Of a stretch of 64,000 nt of DNA, positions 58,851 to 64,000 are shown one piece after another; position 1 is the first letter of the stretch, and each line of letters begins with the position of its first letter. This DNA is from Corbicula japonica. Taxonomy: Eukaryota; Mollusca; Bivalvia; Venerida; Cyrenidae. Below the pieces are notes generated by a model. The model was given only the letters and a program-made list of their open reading frames with translations. It did not search any database and was not told where the DNA came from. The stretch is taken from contig JAZAYU010000175.1 of NCBI GenBank assembly GCA_038501625.1, positions 950,001-1,014,000 on the forward strand, read 5' to 3'. Made by a program: the position numbers and the translations under genes.

Positions 58851-59690
58851 CCTCCACGAATTGGGAGGCATATAGGCTTCCGTCCGTAAGTCAATCCGTA
58901 CGTCATTCAAATCTCGTGTCGTCAAAGCAGGATTTCTTTCAAACTTGCGTAGATGATCAAGAAGGATATTAAGATGATTGTAAAGAAAAAAATTTCCTGC
59001 GACTATACTTACCACAGTTATGTCCCTTCGTTAATTCCAGTAATAAAATGTTGTGACATCAACCCCTGTTTAACTTTCAGGCAGATTTCTTTTAAACTTG
59101 CAGAAATTATCAAGCAGGAAGTGTTGGTTATTGTAAAGAATGAAGTTTTTATGAGACTATTTCTACCAGAGTTATGGCGCTTTGTTGATATCAGTTATAC
59201 AATTTTGTGGCATCAACTCCTCTAAACTATCGGGCGGAGTTCTTTCAAACTTGCACAGTGGATCAAGCAAGATGTGTAAAGGATCGTAAAGAAAAAAACC
59301 TTAGTTTTTTACTGCGACAATTACTACCAGAGATATAACCCTTTGTCGATCCCAGAAATATAATTGTGTGGCATAAACTCCTCTAAACTATCCGGCGGAA
59401 TTCTTTTACACTTGAACAGATGATCAAGCAGTGTGTGTTGAAGATCATCCTGCGACGATTTTTCCAGCACTATGGCCATTTATCAATTTCAGTCATTAAA
59501 CTTTGTGGCATCAACTCCAAATTTTCTATTTGGCTGAATTCTTCCAAACTTGTACAGTTGATTAGACATAATTTATGAATTGTTGTAAAGAAATTTGTCT
59601 TGCAAACATTTTCACCAGAATATTGCCCTTTGTTTATTTTATTAAATTGTGTGGCACTTACTCCTTGTTTACTAGACATTATCACCACAC
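58851..59690 (+). repeat. Five-unit tandem repeat, ~140-160-bp period
   Basis: The anchor CAAACTTGxAxAGxTGATCAAG recurs at about 58939, 59093, 59247, 59409 and 59547. Each unit also has TTGTAAAGAAAxAA, ACCAGAGxTATGGCxxTTTGT and TGTGGCATCAACTCC. It is introduced by GCCTCCACGAATTGGGAGGCATATAGG, a small GCCTCC/GGAGGC hairpin. This is a bivalve-type satellite-like repeat; the 90-codon frame across it is incidental. Confidence 0.8.
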
Positions 59691-59699
59691 GTTTTTAAT

Positions 59700-60710
59700 A
59701 CCCGACACACAATTTTGTTAGTATAGTTGTTGCAGACGCGGGAGCATCAGTGTCCTCAGGTCACAGTCTAGTTTATTTCTGCCGTCATGATCTTTATGAC
59801 TTAACTTGCCGATTTTAAGTTATCTGTGTAGTAAGGTCAACGAGTGCCTCCACATTTCGCTGGACAGTGCTTCATTATTTTGCTTTGATTGTGTACTTTT
59901 ACGTGCATCTTAGCTGAGTGACTGAGTGGGTTGAAGTTACTTTACTAAGGCAACTAATATTTGTTTGTATGTTTTAGAAAGTGAAGGGGCAAGTATGACT
60001 CTGGGCACTCTAGAACCGTTAACCTACTCGAAGGCAAAATCCTTTCCGTTGACATTTCTTCTAACAATATAACTCACAGATGTATGTATATGGCGTCTTC
60101 TTAAAATTAGTCATATTTTAAACACATTACTCTATTTCCTCTCAATCGTGTGGGTGGCTGTGCTATTTCTGATAAGCAAATATTTACTTTCATTTAGTTA
60201 TTTGTCAGTCTTTCTTTCAACAGCTTCAATCATACAAATTATTTGTTTCTACATTTGTTTTTTAGAGACAAAAACTAGGTCAAATTTAATTAATTTAGCT
60301 CTCAATAATTTATATTTTCCTTTTGGGAAAACAGAAGTATATTGAGCAATTTTATCAACGCGATGTATAAATGAGAATGTTTGTGTGTCGGCTTATCAAT
60401 CAAGAATACCTAACCAATCTACTTTCGCAATCAGTAAAACAAATCACGAAGGTTCTGAATATTATATTCTGTAAGAGCATATTAAATGACGCTTAAAACT
60501 GTGTGCAGTACGTTATTTACTTCTACATAGAAAACTATACAGATTATGTACATGTATTTTATTATCTGGTGCTGTTTACGCACATACATGTATAATAGTT
60601 TACAAATTATAGACTGTGTATGAACTTAACTGGACCAGGTGTTGTTTTCGATTGTCAACTTACAAAAATGACGTTAGTATGTTGCCAGTGTTTTGCGCTA
60701 AGTGTTTAAA
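59700..60710. other. Unassigned AT-rich DNA
   Basis: Apart from the segment at 60380-60500 related to 52390-52530, nothing recognised. Confidence 0.4.
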
Positions 60711-60711
60711 T

Positions 60712-60990
60712 AATGAAAAGGGAACTTTGAAAGTCATCGAACACGACAAACATGAAAATATTGCAGGCTCTGTTCGATTGATTCTGTTCATGGGCAGTAA
60801 TGGAAATGGATATTACTGCCCACGCCGTCTAGCCCAGAGTTGAGCACAACTCAATATTCACATCAATAAACAGTACAATTTCGATCCATCCCAAACGATG
60901 GTATGCATATGGTGGTGAACATAGAACCTTAATGCGGTCTTTTCAGATTAATACCATTCCATGATCAGCGGCGTATGGTATGTATAAAGG
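60712..60990 (-). repeat. Family A dispersed repeat
   Basis: Minus-oriented near-complete copy: GGGAACTTTGAAAGTCATCG, CATGGGCAGTAATGG..ATTACTGCCC, CCAGAGTTGAGCACAAC, CCCAAACGATGGTATGCATA, GATCAGCGGCGTATGG. It stops short of the GTTCCGCCC end. The frame across it is incidental. Confidence 0.75.
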
Positions 60991-61179
60991 ATTTTAATGT
61001 AAATGTTAAATCCAGCTACATGTACAGTAAGTAGCAGTACTTTACTTCATTGAACTAACCTACTTTTCGTAAAAGAAGAACATTTATTTTGAAAGGCAAA
61101 CTAACTTAGATTCATCGCTGTTAAATACCACGATTTATCAGAAACATCTTTCCAATTAATAGTTCCTATCAGGGTAAGA

Positions 61180-61620
61180 TCGCAAAAGGCAGGAAGTCAT
61201 AAATGCTGTTATCTTGTCATTGTAGTTAGGGAGACAAAATGCAACCTATCACGCAATGGGTGTACACGTAACAGTAGGTAGGGCACTGTATCCATATAAA
61301 AAGCGAAATAGTCTTATCAGGAATGGCCACAACCACTTGACACAGGCTTCTAGATTTTCCCACACATCCAAAAGGTAGAGAAAATACAATTGGAACACAC
61401 AAATAATTGAAATGTAACTCATATTTATTAAATATAACGACGCATTTGAAAATGTTAAAGGGTAAGGCGCAAATGTGAAATATACATAATCTTAGGAATG
61501 ACCGATTCCAGCAGATACGGCCTCCCCGTTCGGCCACAAAGTAGAGAGGAGTAGAAAGCATGGTTATACAATTATGATCAAGTACAATAAAGACGTCACA
61601 AACAATAAACAAAAAAAGAG
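61180..61620 (+). repeat. Two tandem family B fragments with a shared leader
   Basis: The leader AAAAGGCAGGAAGTCATAAATG resembles the one at 53925 before another B copy. The first B head is at 61320 (TCAGGAATGGCCACA). The second, at 61475-61620, has CCAGCAGATACGG, CCTCCCCGTTCGGCC, GTAGAGAGGAGTAGAAAGCATGG and CGTCACAAACAATAAAC. The minus-strand 128-codon frame here is repeat antisense. Confidence 0.6.
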
Positions 61621-61639
61621 TTCATGCTGTAAAGATTAT

Positions 61640-62040
61640 TCACACTCTCCATGCTTTCCATGTGCAACTGATATTAAAACAGTACATATGACTATTCTAC
61701 ACTTGGCATTTTTTTATGAATCCCATCTTGCCGCATACCTTTATGAACGCATTAAAAATATTTGCACTATCACTGTTTACAAATGATCAAATAACCACAA
61801 CACTTATTTCCATTTCCAAATTCTTTTAATAAATGTGACAATGTTAAACTTTTTAAAAATTTACATTCATTTGTTAACCGAATCATATAATCTTTCACAT
61901 AGTTAGCATTGGGGCCTCAGTTCAGCAAATACAGTACATGTAACAACAGCCACTCGTCTAGCTTTACTAATGCCTAATTTTCCACATTACATTCGCCGCC
62001 AACGAAAATAACCGGTGTCCTTAAAATTTATTGTCGGAAA
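61640..62040 (+). repeat. Family F diverged repeat
   Basis: Partner of 21190-21560 by the block order TTTCCATGTGCAACTGATAT, AACAGTACATATG, CACTGTTTACAAATGATCAA, GGGGCCTCAGTTCAGC, AATACAGTACATG and AAAATAACCGGTGTCC. Confidence 0.5.
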
Positions 62041-62399
62041 TTACAAGTTGAGTATCACTTTATTTAATGTGTACCGCTAAGTTAAGATCAAAAAGTACTT
62101 CTCCATTTAGAAAAGTAAAACGATTACTGTGTTCAATACCATTAGTCTATAAATCTGTATTTGTTATTGCAGACAGTCACTGCAGAAGTTGTTTGAAAGA
62201 GGTTTTATATATATGCGGGCGAAATATAAATGACACCGAGTGTTATTGTTTTCAATAAGTTCAAAGAATTTTATTTGATTTACATGCTTTTTTTCTCTTT
62301 TCGAGCCCCTACACGGGTAACCCCATTTATTTAACATTACTCAGGTAATATATAAAAACAATGAAAATATCAAATAAAATTCATAGCAATAAATATCGA

Positions 62400-62730
62400 T
62401 TTGATTCAGTTCGTTCAGTTCAAATCAAATTTGAATTCAAATTTAATTCAATTCAGTTCAGTTAATTCAGTTTATTCAATTCCGATCGATCCGATCCGAT
62501 CCTATCTAATTCATTCATTCATTCTCAATTCATTTTCCTTCTTTCATTCACAAATCTCTCATAATATCACTCATTAGCAAAGAGTGAGCTTTCATTCATT
62601 CATTCATTCGTTCGTTCGTTCGTTCGTTCGTTCGTTCGTTCGTTCATTCATTCATTCTCACTTTCTTTTCCTTCCTTCTTTCATTCACATATCTCTCATA
62701 ATATCACTTAGCAAAGAGTGAGCTTTGCGT
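62400..62730 (+). repeat. TTCA/TTCG microsatellite with duplicated flanks
   Basis: A degenerate TTCAATTCAG-type array (62400-62470) leads to TTCATTCATTC. About 62593-62660 is (TTCA)n(TTCG)n(TTCA)n. The flank CTTTCATTCACAxATCTCTCATAATATCACT..TAGCAAAGAGTGAGCTTT occurs on both sides (62540-62594, 62677-62728). Confidence 0.9.
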
Positions 62731-63215
62731 TTTTGGAAACGATATCGATCATTTATTATTAACAAATACTCAGTGTAGCATTCGGCCTTACACGAAACGA
62801 AAGAGTAAGAACGAAGCAGTGAGAATTTGTGTAGCAAACTTTCTAGCACTAGTTATGTTAATGTTGACAGGGAATGAAAGAAAAAATTATCGATTTATAT
62901 GCTTCATTTGTCACATTTATTTATTATTTATAAGTTAAATTTTCATCACTAGCTTTTTTATTGCAAAACCGTTCTGGTAGAGATATTTAGTAAAGCCAAT
63001 ATAAATAAAATCATCATTATATTCAATGAAAGACTTGATTTAAGGAAGACAAAAAACCAGTCAGGGACCATATGTAATAAAAAAACTTGACTTGTATTTC
63101 AGATTTTAATTTGAGACACTGCGATTCTCAACGCATATGTCAGTGAATAAATTAAAGCGTTATTAATTACAATGCCATCTAGTTATGTAAATTACTAGTG
63201 ACGATAGCCCGACCA
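62731..63215. other. Unassigned AT-rich DNA
   Basis: Nothing recognised. Confidence 0.4.
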
Positions 63216-63217
63216 TT

Positions 63218-63525
63218 AGAAGGCGGTAACACCCCATGTTCTTTTTTAGGTTAATTGTTTACGGTATCTTAATGAAAATTGATCATGTTTAATTATAAAT
63301 AAAAGTGAAATATGAATATCATGAATGGCCACATCCAGCAGACACAGCCGAAAAGGAGAGGGGAGAAGAAAGCACGGTACATGTAATAAAATAATAAGTT
63401 TCAAAATGGACGCCACAAACAATTAACGAAAGTGAGAACCCGAGGGATTACCTCCTTGGAACGGACAGTGGCAAAACAATTTGCCACAGTGGGGGTTTAA
63501 ACCAGGTTCTAGGTTGTACCAACTA
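63218..63525 (+). repeat. Two family B copies in head-to-head orientation
   Basis: 63218-63290 is a minus-oriented B fragment (GGTAACACCCCATGTTC, GGTTAATTGTTTACGGTATC). 63298-63525 is a plus-oriented copy: AAAGTGAAATATGAATATC, CCACATCCAGCAGACACAGCC, GACGCCACAAACAATTAACG, the GTGGCAAAACAATTTGCCAC hairpin, then GGTTTAAACCAGG. Confidence 0.75.
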
Positions 63526-64000
63526 TCCATGCTGCTGACATTCCGAACGTTCCATCATTTATTGTGACATGCGATACTGGTCCTAGATGCAAAATACAAT
63601 ATTGGATCAACGTTGCTGTCCAATTGCTTACAGAAAAATTACAGAAAATACGTGTTAGACGAACATAACTTACTAATTAAAATATCTGATGATTCGATTC
63701 AGTGTTGTTTTGTAGTACAAGTATATGTTAACGGTATCCGTGTTATTTTAATACAATCTAAGTCTGCCAATAATTGATGAACAAAATAAAATCCAATTTA
63801 ATGCAAACAACATTTTTTAAAAGATGGAGTATTCATTACGCATTTAATATAATATGGTTCTGAAATCTTAGCAACTTTTTTTTGGAAATATTTTTTTCAA
63901 CTCTTGATGCTGTTCTAAATATGTATATGACACATGATATGAAAATTTGCAAAAAACAACAAAAAACAAAATCTGTGATCATTGTTGACCATTTCTTTGT
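63526..64000. other. Unassigned AT-rich DNA
   Basis: Nothing recognised before the window end. Confidence 0.4.

Noticed and set aside
59925..59960. TAGCTGAGTGACTGAGTGGGTTG, resembling a tRNA-Ser D-arm
   Set aside because: No anticodon or T-arm follows at the right distance.
61226..61612. 128-codon minus-strand frame
   Set aside because: It lies antisense across two family B fragments.
1..64000. CRISPR arrays, operons, ribosome binding sites
   Set aside because: The sequence shows spliced-gene remnants and eukaryotic transposons; no prokaryotic features were seen.

Overview
This looks like AT-rich, gene-poor nuclear DNA of a marine invertebrate, most likely a bivalve mollusc. Three things point there. 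The oligomer ACATGTA recurs throughout. Several repeat types common in bivalve genomes are present, such as the ~150-bp tandem units with phrases like 'ggggcataactcc' and 'gtgaccttgacc'. There are also relics of mariner transposase and of a reverse-transcriptase family widespread in marine invertebrates. I found no intact host gene, rRNA, functional tRNA, CRISPR array or prokaryotic-style operon. Almost every open frame is short, uninterpretable or lies across a repeat. The assignments rest on reading the sequence and on family knowledge; no database search was run.

Layout. 1-1092: the end of one mariner-like element, head to head with a complete but dead one. 5.3-6.8 kb: two TTAA-flanked elements with long inverted repeats. 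7.65-16.88 kb: a large inverted duplication, with arms of about 3.3 and 3.8 kb around a 2.1-kb spacer and a private insertion in each arm. 19-28.9 kb: dispersed repeats, hairpins, a mariner transposase pseudogene at 23.66 kb and small MITEs. 30.8-41.03 kb and 44.36-50.29 kb: two copies of a direct segmental duplication, which act as mutual 'empty sites' for several later insertions. 52.6-54.3 kb: a 0.6-kb tandem duplication built on repeat family A. 55.6-55.9 kb: a broken reverse-transcriptase fragment. 56.4-62.7 kb: microsatellites, a 5-unit tandem repeat and more family A and B copies.

The most interesting object is a ~5.1-kb insertion at 35783-40863. It is present in one copy of the segmental duplication and absent from the other. 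Its ends read CCCAG..AGCAT inward and are rich in ATGGGCCC-type subterminal repeats. It carries on the minus strand three consecutive exons of a DUF4806-domain protein (Pfam PF16064), with good splice sites and one frameshift. No transposase is visible in it, so it looks like a non-autonomous element with a captured or hitchhiking gene.

The dispersed families are labelled A to F here. A is a ~0.4-kb element with an internal GGGCAGTAAT/ATTACTGCCC hairpin. B is a ~0.3-kb element beginning GTGAAATATGCATATCAGG. C is a ~0.4-kb element carrying a TGACGTCA palindrome. D and E are TTAA-flanked long-TIR elements. F is a diverged repeat.
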